From NCBI GenBank assembly GCA_903231505.1, contig CAFBRK010000344.1, forward strand, positions 1 through 64,000: DNA of 64,000 bases, in the 5' to 3' direction. Below, piece after piece: positions 24,385-33,957 of the stretch (positions are counted from its first letter, which is position 1; each line of letters opens with the position of its first letter). Origin of the DNA: Olavius algarvensis associated proteobacterium Delta 3 (GTDB lineage Bacteria; Desulfobacterota; Desulfobacteria; Desulfobacterales; CAFBRK01). Both the position numbers and the translations under genes were made by a program. The notes beneath the pieces are model-generated. The model was given only the letters and a program-made list of their open reading frames with translations, did not search any database and had not been told where the DNA came from.

Positions 24385-26502
24385 TCAATCATCCAGATCG
24401 GTTTCCGTCGGACCCATTTCCTCCGGTTCGATCTCTGTCGGGCCTGTCTCCATCGGCCCAATTTCCGTCGAACCGACGCCGGCCGTATCCATTTCGGGGA
24501 CCTCCCCCAGAAAACTCGTCCCGGCTGTTTGCCCTTCTCGGAGCGCAACACGAATGGCGTCCGGTGCGGTCGAATCTCTCGGTGCTCCCGTGACAGGGTC
24601 GACATATTCAAAACGGATGCCGGGAGGAACCGGAAATTCTCTTGTTGGCTCACCCTCAGTGGCCTTCAGCATAAAATCGGTCCAGATCGGGGCGGCCCCC
24701 CGACCTCCGGTGATGCCGCGACCGTTCCGGTCGCGCATTCCCCTGTCCCGATCAAACCCAACCCAGACCGACGCGCCCAGGGTGGCCGTGCACCCGGAAA
24801 ACCAGGCATCATTGTAACTGTCGGTGGTCCCTGTCTTTCCTGCGGCCGGCAATGCAAATCCAAGGCTTCTGACTCTCCGTGCCGTTCCCGTATCGATGAC
24901 CCCCTGCATCATGTCCAGCACCTGAAAGGCGACGTCCGGGTCGAGGGTCCTTTCGCTGCTGACGATATGCTCCTCGAGAATGCGGCCGAACGCGTCTTCG
25001 ACACGCTCAATGGTGTAGGGTGTATGGTGGACCCCGCCATTGGTGATGGTGGCAAATGCACTGGCCATGTCTAGAGGACTTGTGCCGGACGTACCCAGTG
25101 CCAGCGAATATACCGGGCTCATTTCGCTGTTGATACCGCACCGTTTTGCCGCCTCAATGACAGTGGCAGGCCCGGTGGCTTCGATAAGCTGGGCGGCCAC
25201 CGAATTTACCGAACGGCTAAACGCCCGCTTGAGCACCATCGGTCCGTCATGGCGACGGCTGAAGTTTTCGGGTGTCCAATCCGGAGCCCCGTTTACCGGG
25301 ATAGTGACCGGCCGGTCGACAGCCAATGTGGCCGGATGCATGTCCAGGCTTTCAAAGGCGGCATAATACAAAAACGGCTTGAATCCGGAACCCGGCAGCC
25401 GGTGGTGCTGAACGGCCCGGTTGTACTCTGTCTTTCCGTAGTCGCTGCCTCCGACAATGGCCCGGACAGCACCGGATTGGGTCTCGAGCGCGACCAGTGC
25501 CCCCTGGGGGCGCATCGCATCCGGTGTATCCTTGTCGAGCCCGAGCTGTGCGTCCAGATCGGCCAGCCCGGTTTTTACAGCGGCTGCGGCCAGCCGCTGA
25601 AAACGCGGATCCAGCGTTGTCATCACTTTCAAACCGCCGTGATACACCACTTGCACACTGTATCGTTCTTCCAGACTGTGGATGACCATGTCGAGAAAAT
25701 AGCTGCCCGGCCGGGCGATCGCCTGGCCGGGCCGGAGGTCGAGTGTTTCGCCGCCGGCAAGCTCCGCCTGCTCTTGGCTGATATAACCCACGGCGGTCAT
25801 TCGCCCCAGGACGATGCGCTGCCGATTCCTGGCCCGCTCCGGGTATCGAAATGGATTGTAACGTGTCGGCGACTTCGGCAGCCCGGCCAGCATGGCCGCT
25901 TCCGGCAGGGTCAGATCCGAAGCCGCCACCCCGAAGAAGATGCGGGCGGCCTGTTCGATCCCATAGGCACTGACACCGAAAGCGATCTGGTTGACATAGG
26001 CTTCCAGGATTTCTTCTTTGCTGTATTGGGACTCGATTTGGACGGCCACCAGCATTTCCTGGAACTTGCGCATCCAGCTTCGTTCGAAGCTGAAAAAGAG
26101 ATTCTTGGCCAGCTGCTGGGTGATGGTAGAGGCCCCCTGAATTCTGCCCTTTTCAAACAAGGTGATCCAGAGGGCCTTCAGGGTGCGGAGCTTATCGACG
26201 CCATGGTGCTCCCAGAAACGATGATCTTCGGTGGCGATCACTGCATCTAGAAAGTGATGGGAAACCCGGCTCAAGGGAATAAAGTCTCGACCGCCGATGA
26301 GCATCAGGCGTTCACCGGTGGCGGCATAGAATTCCGTCGGGGGCGTTTCGATGATACGACTGAGTGGATGCGGCACCCGTGGCAGGTCACGCAGGACCGT
26401 GAAGAAGAATCCGAAACCCGCCAGGACGGCGATGGCGGCGCCTACCCCAGCCGCATAGAACAACAAACGGAATCGATGAATGTATCGGCCTGCCCGGGTC
26501 AT
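24385..26502 (-). CDS. Class A penicillin-binding protein (PBP1A family, GT51 plus transpeptidase)
   Basis: 705 aa from ATG 26502, which overlaps the stop of the upstream gene as ATGA and has GGAGG 10 nt before it. Order: transmembrane anchor, GT51 glycosyltransferase (ATEDHRFWEHHGVD, GASTITQQLAKNLF), transpeptidase (SGFK as SxxK, SVNS as SxN, KTGTTDSYNDAWF). It polymerises and cross-links peptidoglycan in the periplasm. The C-terminal 40 residues are an acidic, low-complexity tail of Thr-Glu-Ile-Gly-Pro-like units. The upstream partner gene is translationally coupled. Confidence 0.94.
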   Translation of the reverse strand: MTRAGRYIHRFRLLFYAAGVGAAIAVLAGFGFFFTVLRDLPRVPHPLSRIIETPPTEFYAATGERLMLIGGRDFIPLSRVSHHFLDAVIATEDHRFWEHHGVDKLRTLKALWITLFEKGRIQGASTITQQLAKNLFFSFERSWMRKFQEMLVAVQIESQYSKEEILEAYVNQIAFGVSAYGIEQAARIFFGVAASDLTLPEAAMLAGLPKSPTRYNPFRYPERARNRQRIVLGRMTAVGYISQEQAELAGGETLDLRPGQAIARPGSYFLDMVIHSLEERYSVQVVYHGGLKVMTTLDPRFQRLAAAAVKTGLADLDAQLGLDKDTPDAMRPQGALVALETQSGAVRAIVGGSDYGKTEYNRAVQHHRLPGSGFKPFLYYAAFESLDMHPATLAVDRPVTIPVNGAPDWTPENFSRRHDGPMVLKRAFSRSVNSVAAQLIEATGPATVIEAAKRCGINSEMSPVYSLALGTSGTSPLDMASAFATITNGGVHHTPYTIERVEDAFGRILEEHIVSSERTLDPDVAFQVLDMMQGVIDTGTARRVRSLGFALPAAGKTGTTDSYNDAWFSGCTATLGASVWVGFDRDRGMRDRNGRGITGGRGAAPIWTDFMLKATEGEPTREFPVPPGIRFEYVDPVTGAPRDSTAPDAIRVALREGQTAGTSFLGEVPEMDTAGVGSTEIGPMETGPTEIEPEEMGPTETDLDD

Positions 26503-27392
26503 GGCGTGAGCCCCTCCGGGGGCGGGCTGTCTTCCCCTTCCAGGAGGAGGCTGAGCTGCCACACAGCCCAGTCTCTTGCCTGGACCAGGATGACTTTGGG
26601 GGTGCCGTTTTCAAGAAACTCAAAACCGATGTCGATGAAACCGGATAACGCTTCGTCGGATATGCCGACCCGGTCAACGGGGTTCGACATGGACAGCAGT
26701 GTTTCCGGCTGGTCGAGAACTTCGATCCGTGCTTCTTTGGGCAGCGCTTCCAATGCAGAAAAGAACTGCTGTGCCGGATAGAGTCTGTTCGTCAAACCGG
26801 GGATATCTTCCAGGGCCCCCTCGATAAGAATCCCTTCCCGTTCGATACGCCGAAGGAATTCCGAAAGAACGTCGATCTCTTTCAGTACCCGATTGCCGGG
26901 GTCCAGGAGGTAGATCTTGAGGCCGCCGTCTTGTTTTCTCAAATAAGCACGCGCCCATTTGCCGCTGCTGGAAAGCCGCAGCAACTCTATCGGCGACATC
27001 AGATCGGCCGCCAGTCGATCCGGAAGATTCCGGTACAACCCGCGGAACCGGTCGGCCGACAGCATTGCACCCTGGTCTTCGGGGAGGGTCGCGACCATTT
27101 CCACCAGATTTGTTGCATCCAGGGCACTGCGCTGGGAGGCCTGGCGGTCGGTGACGATCTTTTCCAGGGTTTTTCTGGCGATGACGGTGTCCCGGCTTTT
27201 TTCCCAGATGTGCCCGGATCGGGGTCTGGCCGGATTGGTCGTCACCAGGTAGGCGCCGATGGAACGCTCCACCCAGTCGAACCGAAGTTCAGAAAGGGCG
27301 AGACAATATACGATCAGAAGGGTCAGCAGACAGCGGAGGGACACCAGTCGGCTCAACCACTCTCTGAAGCTTCTCGGTTCGGACCAATCCAT
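26499..27392 (-). CDS. Membrane-anchored protein coupled to the PBP1A gene
   Basis: 297 aa from ATG 27392; a TTG 12 codons earlier is also possible and neither has a clear ribosome-binding site. One N-terminal transmembrane helix (LRCLLTLLIVYCLALSELRF) is followed by a periplasmic mostly helical region and a beta-rich C-terminal part. The family is not recognised. The ATGA overlap with the penicillin-binding protein points to a partner or regulator of that enzyme, which is inference. Confidence 0.65.
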   Translation of the reverse strand: MDWSEPRSFREWLSRLVSLRCLLTLLIVYCLALSELRFDWVERSIGAYLVTTNPARPRSGHIWEKSRDTVIARKTLEKIVTDRQASQRSALDATNLVEMVATLPEDQGAMLSADRFRGLYRNLPDRLAADLMSPIELLRLSSSGKWARAYLRKQDGGLKIYLLDPGNRVLKEIDVLSEFLRRIEREGILIEGALEDIPGLTNRLYPAQQFFSALEALPKEARIEVLDQPETLLSMSNPVDRVGISDEALSGFIDIGFEFLENGTPKVILVQARDWAVWQLSLLLEGEDSPPPEGLTP

Positions 27393-27725
27393 GCCGGGGA
27401 CGTTAGCGGTAAATGCCGGGAGGGTCAATCAGATGAGGCTTAATGGGCGAATTTTTTTTCGTGGGGTGATAGAATGGCCAATTTCTACGTTCTCAGTTTT
27501 GTTTATAGTCCCGTTGATTTTAGGCATTTTAGCGCATTTCAGGCACTTCAGGCATTTCAATTCAGGCACTTTAAAACATTCAGAAGCGGTTTCATAATCT
27601 TCAATCACGCTCAAGATCGAGGCGGCCGGGAGGATTCAACCGGAGGAATATATGTAATATTTCGAGGATTGGATCCCTCCGTCCAACAAAGAGCTTGGGC
27701 GTTAGGGGAGGTTATGAAACCGCTT
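27393..27725. other. 333-bp intergenic region made largely of repeats
   Basis: It holds a dispersed element (about 27462-27520, with GAATGGCCAATTTC and AGTTTTGTTTATAG) that recurs inverted at 33590-33645, followed by an array of about six 9-nt units of the CAGGCATTT type (27522-27572). No gene is supported. Confidence 0.6.
27522..27572. repeat. Degenerate 9-nt tandem array (CAGGCATTT type)
   Basis: Units such as AGGCATTTT, AGCGCATTT, CAGGCACTT and CAGGCATTT follow one another. The array is directly next to the GAATGGCCAATTTC element. Confidence 0.6.
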
Positions 27726-28628
27726 CTAATCGGCGGTGACGCCGTACAGATTCCCCTGGGGCGGCGTCCCCCGTTTTTCAAGCGATATGTGGCACTCCGC
27801 ATAGTCGGGATGGTCTCTGCGGTTGCAGCTCACCAGTGCCCGGATGATATCCCAGCTCAACTTTCCCTCTTCCCCCATCACGGTGATCTGCTCCAGGGCG
27901 GTCCGGGTGTCGAAGGCGCCCCGGCGGTAGGGCCGTGTGGCGATCAGGGCGTCGAATATATCGGACACCGCCACGATTTCCACCATGTGGTCGTTCAGTT
28001 TCTTGGCGCTCGGATATCCGGAACCGTCTTTTCGCTCGTGATGGTCCCTGGCGGCCACCGCCGCCGGATTGAGCGGGTTGCCGGTATAATAGGTGAGCAG
28101 CACATAACCGGCCAGCGCATGATGCTCGAGCTGACGGCGATCGATGGGGGTTAGCGGATCCGCCTTTTTTAATACGGGAAGGGGCACGCACAGCTTGCCG
28201 AAATCATGGGTCGGTGCACCGAGGGCTTCGCGCACCGCCGATTCCGCATCATCTTCCAGCACGTGGGCCAGCAGCATGGACAGGGCGAATACCGTCAGGG
28301 TGTGCTGATACGTGTAGAAATCCTGCTCCCGAAAAAAATCGAGAAAATCAATCAAAGGACGGGAAAGCCGGAGGCGCTCCATTTGCCGAAACAGCAGATC
28401 CAGCTGTTCGCCATCGGAAAAAATGACGTCATACGGCGATTGGCGGCAAAACTCCCTTAAATCATCTGCCACCGTGGCATGGGTCAGCATGTGGATATGG
28501 GGGGTTTCCGGGGCGTTGCCGGCGGATGCGATCTCTTTTAGAATATCCGGGGTTAGCCGGGTGCCTGCCGGCAGGAGCTGTTCGTTATCCAGGGTAAACA
28601 CCGGATACGAAAGAACGGGCTCTGTCAT
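27726..28628 (-). CDS. HD-GYP domain protein (cyclic-di-GMP phosphodiesterase-like)
   Basis: 300 aa starting MTEPVLSYPVF at 28628, with GGGGAAG upstream; the open frame runs further but is not gene-like. The C-terminal half is HD-GYP: HTLTVFALSMLLA, the HD pair in APTHDFGKLCVP, HHALAGYVLL, and the signature DHHERKDGSGYP, followed by AVSDIFDALIATRPYR. The N-terminal 110 residues are of unknown type. It probably hydrolyses cyclic-di-GMP in the cytoplasm. It lies downstream of dnaE2 without obvious functional link. Confidence 0.88.
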   Translation of the reverse strand: MTEPVLSYPVFTLDNEQLLPAGTRLTPDILKEIASAGNAPETPHIHMLTHATVADDLREFCRQSPYDVIFSDGEQLDLLFRQMERLRLSRPLIDFLDFFREQDFYTYQHTLTVFALSMLLAHVLEDDAESAVREALGAPTHDFGKLCVPLPVLKKADPLTPIDRRQLEHHALAGYVLLTYYTGNPLNPAAVAARDHHERKDGSGYPSAKKLNDHMVEIVAVSDIFDALIATRPYRRGAFDTRTALEQITVMGEEGKLSWDIIRALVSCNRRDHPDYAECHISLEKRGTPPQGNLYGVTAD

Positions 28629-28756
28629 AATGCTTCCCCTGAAGTCCGCTGTCCTCGGAGATTCCAACGGGGTGCGATGCTCAACTATCGGCTGGCGTGA
28701 CATAAATCGCCGGCCCAAACAGATTGATACATAACTATCTGGTATCACATTATTTG

Positions 28757-31736
28757 TCAAGACAGCGGCGCGACCGTGTCCACCGTCAGGGTGGTCGCTC
28801 CCCAGTCCTGCTCGACCTGCCCGGTCAGCAGGTAGGGCCGGCCGATGTCGACGATGTGGCAGAACCGGTGGTAAGGCTCCGGAAAGAAGGTGGTCTCGAT
28901 CACACCGGTTTCGTCCTCGAAAGTCAAAAATTCCATGGGGTCGCCGTGTTTTGTCCGCACCCGTTTCCCGGTGATCAGCCACCCGGCGGTACGGACACGC
29001 CGGCCGAACCGGCGGGGCAGATCGCGAGCGGTGACCGTCCGGAGGGTTTCGACCCTATCGGCATACAGGGCCATGGGGTGGCGGTCGCACAGGAAACCGA
29101 GGACGGAAAACTCCCGCCGCAGACGTGCCCTGGGATCCTCCGGCGGCAGGGACGGCGCCCGGTCGTCCGGCACGCCGCCAAACAGCATTCCGGAGGTTGC
29201 GGCGCGATGCCGCGACCGGTGCCACAGCGCCAGTTTCCACAAAAGCACGGCCCGGTTTCCGCCGGGATTGAACCGGTCCAGGGCGCCGCAGTGGATCAAG
29301 GCCCGTGCTTCGGCCTCATCCGGCCGGACGCGGTCCAGAAAGTCGTTCACGCCGGAAAACGGCCCGGGCTGTTCGGCAAGGGTCCGGGTCCGGGTTTCCC
29401 CGGGAAGGCCTTTTATGGCGGTCAGCCCCACCCGGATGGCGCCGTTGTTGCCGGCCCACCGCTCGCCGCTCAGTGCCACGTCGGGCGGGAGAATTTCCAG
29501 CCCCATCCGGCGGGCTTCGGACACGTAAGCGAAGGTGCTGTAGAACCCTCCCCCGTTGCTGATGACCGCCGCCATGAACTCGGCCGGATAGTGCACCTTG
29601 AGATACGCGGCCTGGAACGACACCCGGGCGTAGGATGCGCTGTGGGGTTTACAGAACGAATATCCGGAAAAGCTCATGATCATGTCCCACACCGCGTCGG
29701 TTTGCTGTGGGGTGACGCCCCGGGCCGCTGCGCCCCGGAAGAAGCGGTTGCGGAGATCGCGGAGCGCATGCTCCCGGTCTTTTTTCGAGAGAATTTTCCG
29801 AAGGCCGTCGGCCTCGGCATCGGAAAAGCCCGCCAGGGATACGGCCGCCTTTGACACGTCTTCCTGATAGACCATGATGCCGAACGTCTCGTCCAGCGTG
29901 TCTGCAAGCAGCGGGTGAATGGGCCGCCAGTCGCCTCCGTGGAGGCGCCGGAGATATTCCTGGATGCAGTCATTGGCGGCCGGCCGGATGATGCTGCTGT
30001 GGATGACCAGGTGCTCGAAATTCCCGACCCCCGCTTTTTTTTGAAGCAGCCGCATGGCGGGGCTTTCGATATAAAAACAGCCCATGGTGCGGCCCTGGGC
30101 CACCGCCTCCTGGGTGGAAAAATCGTCTTCCGGCTTCCCAGCGGGATTCGTCGAACGCCCTGCCGTTGGTGCTGAGATTGGCCAGGGCGTCGCGGATAAC
30201 ACCGAGACTCCGGTTTCCCAAAAGGTCGATTTTAACCAGCCCGGCTTCTTCGGTGGCATCCTTTTCCCACTGGATGATCGGGACGCCCTTTGGCGCCCGC
30301 TGGATCGGCACATAGGTGTCGATAGGCTCGGGTGTGATCACCACGCCGCCGGAGTGCACGGAAAGATAGCGGGGGGTGCCCAGAATCCGCTGGGCGCTTT
30401 CCAGGATGTCCGGCCATGGATCCGGAAATTCCAGGGCCCGGGCTTCGGGCCGGGCGGCAATTTCCCGGTGGAGGTCCGTGTCGGCCGCCGCAGCCCGCCA
30501 GAACATGGGCAAGCGGCGGGTGACCCGGCCGATCTCGCTGTCGGTGAGTCCATACACCTTGGCCACTTCCCGGATGGCCATGCGGGGCTGAAACAGCACA
30601 TGGTTGGACACCATGGCGGCGTGGCCCCGGTATTTGTCGAAAACAGCGGCGAGCACGTCATCCCGTTCGTCCCAGGCAAAATCGACGTCTATGTCCGGAG
30701 CATCCTTCCGCCCCGGGTTCAGGAAGCGGCCGAAGTACAGATTGTGCTTCAGGGGGCAGACATTGGTGATGCCCAGGCAGTAGGCAACCAGGGATGCCGC
30801 GCCGGAACCGCGGCCGCAAATCCGGGGGCTCTGGCGCACGATGTCCCGGACCACCAGAAAGTAGGCGGAAAATCCCATCTTGGATATGATGTGCAGCTCG
30901 GTTTCGAGCCGCTCCACCACCGCCTCGGACAGCTCCCCGCCGTAGCGCGTCCGGGCGCCGGCATAGGCGGCCTCCCTGAGCGCCGCGACGGTCTCGGCCG
31001 TTTTCCAGGGCGGCAGCACGATACCGAAGTCGGGACCGGTAAAGGACAGGGTTTCGGCCAGTTCGTCGGTGGCCCGCAGGGTCTCGGGGCAGGCGGCAAA
31101 CCGCCGGGAATACCCCTGGGGGCTGTCCAGCCAGGCATCTGCCGGTGCCATGTCGGAAGACGCTAATCGTGACAGACCGGTATTGCGGTCGATGGCCCGG
31201 AGCATCCGGTGCATCGGAACATCCTCAGGGCCGAGAAAGAAGCTGCCCGGAACGGCCGCCGTGGAAATGTTGAGGGTGGCTGCTGTGCGACGGAGCCGGT
31301 GCCCGGGAGGCAACGGACGTCGGGGCACGGCCGCTGCGACCGATACTCCGGCGGCGTGCCAGCGGCGCAGCAATTCGGGGTTGCCGGTCAGCACCAGCAA
31401 CCCCCGGGACAGGGGCGGCAATGCGGCTTCCAGGGTAAAACCCTCTTCCATATGACGCCGGCTGAGGAGGCGGCAAAGGTTTCGGTAACCGGCATCTGTT
31501 TTAACGAGGCACACCGCCCGGCGTCGCCCCTTCGGGTCCGTGACCTCGGCACCCACGATGGGCTCGAGCCTCTCCCGCCGGCATGCGTTCACAAAGGGCC
31601 ACAGGCCGTAGAGGTTGTCGGTGTCGGTGAGCGCCAGCCGCCGATAGCCCAGCTCCCGGGCTCTCCGACAAAGCGCCGGCACCGACGCGGTCCCCCACAT
31701 GAGGGAGTAATGGGATCTGACGACTAGGGGGGTCAT
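28757..31736 (-). pseudogene. dnaE2: Error-prone DNA polymerase III alpha subunit, interrupted by a frameshift near 30,131-30,140
   Basis: Frame 1 (31736 to about 30140) holds the PHP domain (VRSHYSLMWGTASVPALCRR) and the polymerase catalytic region (APDIDVDFAWDERDDV; HSGGVVITPEP). It reads into RAFDESRWEAG, then loses the family. Frame 2 continues from KPEDDFSTQEAVAQG and IESPAMRLLQKK through SGYSFCKPHSASYA to the C-terminal OB domain and stop. Removing one base in the GGGAAGCCGG stretch would give one protein of about 990 aa, normal for DnaE2/ImuC. This is a real mutation or a sequencing error. It forms the translesion partner of ImuB in the SOS locus. Confidence 0.85.
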
Positions 31737-31786
31737 GACAAAAAAATCTCATCGCAAAGACGCAAAGGACGCAGAGAGCATAGTGT

Positions 31787-31821
31787 TTTTTGCTTTCCGC
31801 TGAGAGGGCGGAAAGCAAAAA
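31787..31821. repeat. Left hairpin flanking the GxxExxY gene (14-7-14)
   Basis: TTTTTGCTTTCCGC, loop TGAGAGG, then the perfect complement of the arm. It begins 5 nt beyond the GxxExxY stop codon. The loop is the reverse complement of the loop of the right hairpin (32240-32274). Confidence 0.85.
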
Positions 31822-31826
31822 GCGCC

Positions 31827-32213
31827 TCACGTTTCATAAAGGTTGTTGACGATTCGAACCATGCCGTCGCGCATAATCGGGACGTTGAAATTAAGTAGCA
31901 GGCCCAGTTTCATTTTTGACAATTTTAGATACGTCAAGAGCTGCGCTTTGTGGATCGGCTCAATTCGCTCACATGCTTTTAGTTCGACAACAACAGCATT
32001 CTCGACAATCAGATCCAGTCGATAGTTGGAATTCAGTTTCAAGCCTTTGTAGATGATCGGAAGCGGCACCTGGTTTTGAAAAGACAGCTTTCTCAAACGC
32101 ATCTCGTGGCAGAGGCACTCTTCGTATATCGATTCGAGCAGCCCGGGCCCAAGAGATTTGTGCACGTCGATTGACGCACCGATAATTTTACTGCTCAGTT
32201 CGTTGATATCCAT
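31827..32213 (-). CDS. GxxExxY family protein (PD-(D/E)XK-like)
   Basis: 128 aa, the standard size. The pattern ASIDVHKSLGPGLLESIYEECL supplies the GxxExxY signature, and the core strand YRLDLIVENAVVVELKACERI holds the D and ExK residues of a PD-(D/E)XK-type nuclease fold. It ends LLLNFNVPIMRDGMVRIVN. Biological function is unknown. The gene sits between imuB and dnaE2, an operon that normally has no such member, and is tightly bracketed by two hairpins of equal geometry plus CGCAGAG-type repeats, so it looks like an inserted mobile cassette. Confidence 0.88.
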   Translation of the reverse strand: MDINELSSKIIGASIDVHKSLGPGLLESIYEECLCHEMRLRKLSFQNQVPLPIIYKGLKLNSNYRLDLIVENAVVVELKACERIEPIHKAQLLTYLKLSKMKLGLLLNFNVPIMRDGMVRIVNNLYET

Positions 32214-32239
32214 TTATGGATTCTCCTTTAGGCGATCAC

Positions 32240-32274
32240 TTTTCCATTGCCGCCCTCTCAGCGGCAATGGAAAA
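32240..32274. repeat. Right hairpin flanking the GxxExxY gene (14-7-14)
   Basis: TTTTCCATTGCCGC, loop CCTCTCA, then the perfect complement of the arm. It lies 26 nt upstream of the GxxExxY start. Arm sequence differs from the left hairpin except for the shared CCGC base, but arm length, loop length and the complementary loop are matched. Confidence 0.85.
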
Positions 32275-32347
32275 AATTTCCCCTCCGCGTCCTTAGCGTC
32301 TCTGCGGTGATCCGCCCGGCCAACCGGCCAAACCGGCCAACCAGCGG

Positions 32348-33520
32348 CTACGCCGCCAGCGTTCTGCCCATTTGAACCGCGCGTTGCCCGAAGCGGTTGC
32401 GGATGCTGTCGATGGCGCCGACGAGGCGGTCCTGTCTTTGGCGTTGTGCCCGGGCGCGGGGAAAGAGTTCCAGCTGGGCCGGCGGAAACACCAGGCGATC
32501 GAAGATCAGGCGGATGTGACGGATGCGCACCCGGCGAACCCAGGACCGTTGCAGCAGGGCCTGGGCGGCGTGAAACAACACCAGGTCGTTGGCCGATGCC
32601 GGCTGGAGAGGTGTCTGGCGGATGTGGCGGATACCGTCCGAGTAGTCGAGGATGATGCCGATGCGGCGGGTCGCCCGGCACTGCCGGCGCATGTCGGCGC
32701 CGGCCTGTTCGACCAGGCGGTAGACGGCGCGTTCCAGGTCGGCGGCGGTGTTTGTGTCGTCGGGAAACTCGTGATCCCCGACGACCCGCGGCGGCTTCCG
32801 GCCCGCTTCCAGCACTGGAGAGTCGTCGATACCGCGAACGGCATCGAAGAGAAATCGGGAGCGGGCGCCAAAAATGGTCTCGAGCTGTTCCGGTGTCAGG
32901 ACACCGACCTGGAACACCCGGGAGAGGTTGAATTCGGCCAGCCGCCGAAGGTCGCCGGCCTCGATGCCGGGTATCAGAAAAAGGGGCAGCGGTGCCAGCA
33001 GCGATGATTCCTCGCCGGCGCCGACGATGTATTCACCGGCCGGTTTGACCAGCCGGGAGGCGACTTTGGCGACCAGCTTGTTGGGGGCGACGGACCAGAT
33101 CGGAGCAAATCCCAGATCGGTCTTGACCTGCTTGTGAAGTCGCCAGGCCACATCCACGGGAGGACCGAACAGGCGACTGGTGCCGGTGACATCCATGAAC
33201 AGGTGGCCGTCCACGTCTCCCGGCTCGATCAGGGGAGAGTAGGGCAAGGCCCGGCGAAACATCTCCTTCATGGCCTGTTCGTAGCGGTCCGGATGGGGCG
33301 ACACCCGTCGGACATCGCTGCAACGGCGCAGGGCCTGGCGCAGCGCCATACCCTTGCGCACGCCGGCCTGGTAGGCTTCTTCGCTCATGTCGTACACCGA
33401 GGCCCGGGCAGCCCCTCCGGGGGCGATGATCACGGGCCGGTCCCGGAGCCGGCGGTCCAGCACCCGTTCCACGGCCACGGCAAAATCGGCCACGTTGATA
33501 TGAATAATAGAGCGTTCCAT
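32348..33520 (-). CDS. imuB: ImuB-like Y-family polymerase homologue, catalytic residues altered
   Basis: 390 aa starting MERSIIHINVADF; an in-frame extension to 33643 is repeat-derived. It has the Y-family palm (FMDVTGTSRLFGPP), fingers/thumb (SVAPNKLVAKVASRLVKP) and little-finger regions. In active Pol IV the palm carries DMD and SxDE; here these positions read HINVAD and DVDG, so the first Asp is Asn and the Glu is Gly. As in ImuB, it is probably a non-catalytic scaffold for DnaE2 in SOS mutagenesis. The C-terminal clamp-binding motif may be QLELFPR. No imuA gene is present. Confidence 0.8.
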   Translation of the reverse strand: MERSIIHINVADFAVAVERVLDRRLRDRPVIIAPGGAARASVYDMSEEAYQAGVRKGMALRQALRRCSDVRRVSPHPDRYEQAMKEMFRRALPYSPLIEPGDVDGHLFMDVTGTSRLFGPPVDVAWRLHKQVKTDLGFAPIWSVAPNKLVAKVASRLVKPAGEYIVGAGEESSLLAPLPLFLIPGIEAGDLRRLAEFNLSRVFQVGVLTPEQLETIFGARSRFLFDAVRGIDDSPVLEAGRKPPRVVGDHEFPDDTNTAADLERAVYRLVEQAGADMRRQCRATRRIGIILDYSDGIRHIRQTPLQPASANDLVLFHAAQALLQRSWVRRVRIRHIRLIFDRLVFPPAQLELFPRARAQRQRQDRLVGAIDSIRNRFGQRAVQMGRTLAA

Positions 33521-33957
33521 TTTTTGTCTCACCGCCCGTTCGTCACGCCATGGCGGACTCACTCGAGACGCAGAGAGCGCAGAGATTTTCGGAGCTATAA
33601 ACAAAACTAAAGATTCGGAAATTGGCCATTCTGTCACCCCCACCGAGCCTCCCCCATCAAGGGGGAGGACGTAGATTTTCTCCCTCCCCTGGTGGGAGGG
33701 AGTCAGAGGGAGGGGGGATGATAGGCGTATTCCTTATTTTTGTTTAGAGTTCCGTAGATTTTTTCATGTGCTGCTCACCGTAGAGTGCCTCCTTTCGACT
33801 GAACTCAGGGCAGGCACGATGAGGAGGGGCAAATGAAAATCGATGTCTCCGCAAGTAAAAAAGCGGCTCTTCCAGTACAGAATTTCTAATTCCCCGAGGG
33901 GATGCGTCCTTGTAGTCTTCCGCCCTACAAGCGACATCGTCGCGTTTCATAAAATCG
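33521..33957. other. 437-bp intergenic region composed of dispersed repeats
   Basis: In order: a CGCAGAGAGCGCAGAG block (33571 on), the inverted copy of the GAATGGCCAATTTC element (33590-33645), a G/C hairpin with CCTCCCCC and GGGGGAGG arms (33651-33671) and a second CTCCC/GGGAGG hairpin to 33719. A fragment like CCTTTCGACTGAACTCAGGG follows near 33792. No gene is supported. Confidence 0.6.

Noticed and set aside
25249-26250. 333-codon plus-strand frame opposite the penicillin-binding protein
   Set aside because: It is antisense to a gene with all catalytic motifs intact.
30084-31166. 360-codon plus-strand frame opposite dnaE2
   Set aside because: It is an antisense shadow; the PHP and polymerase motifs are on the minus strand.
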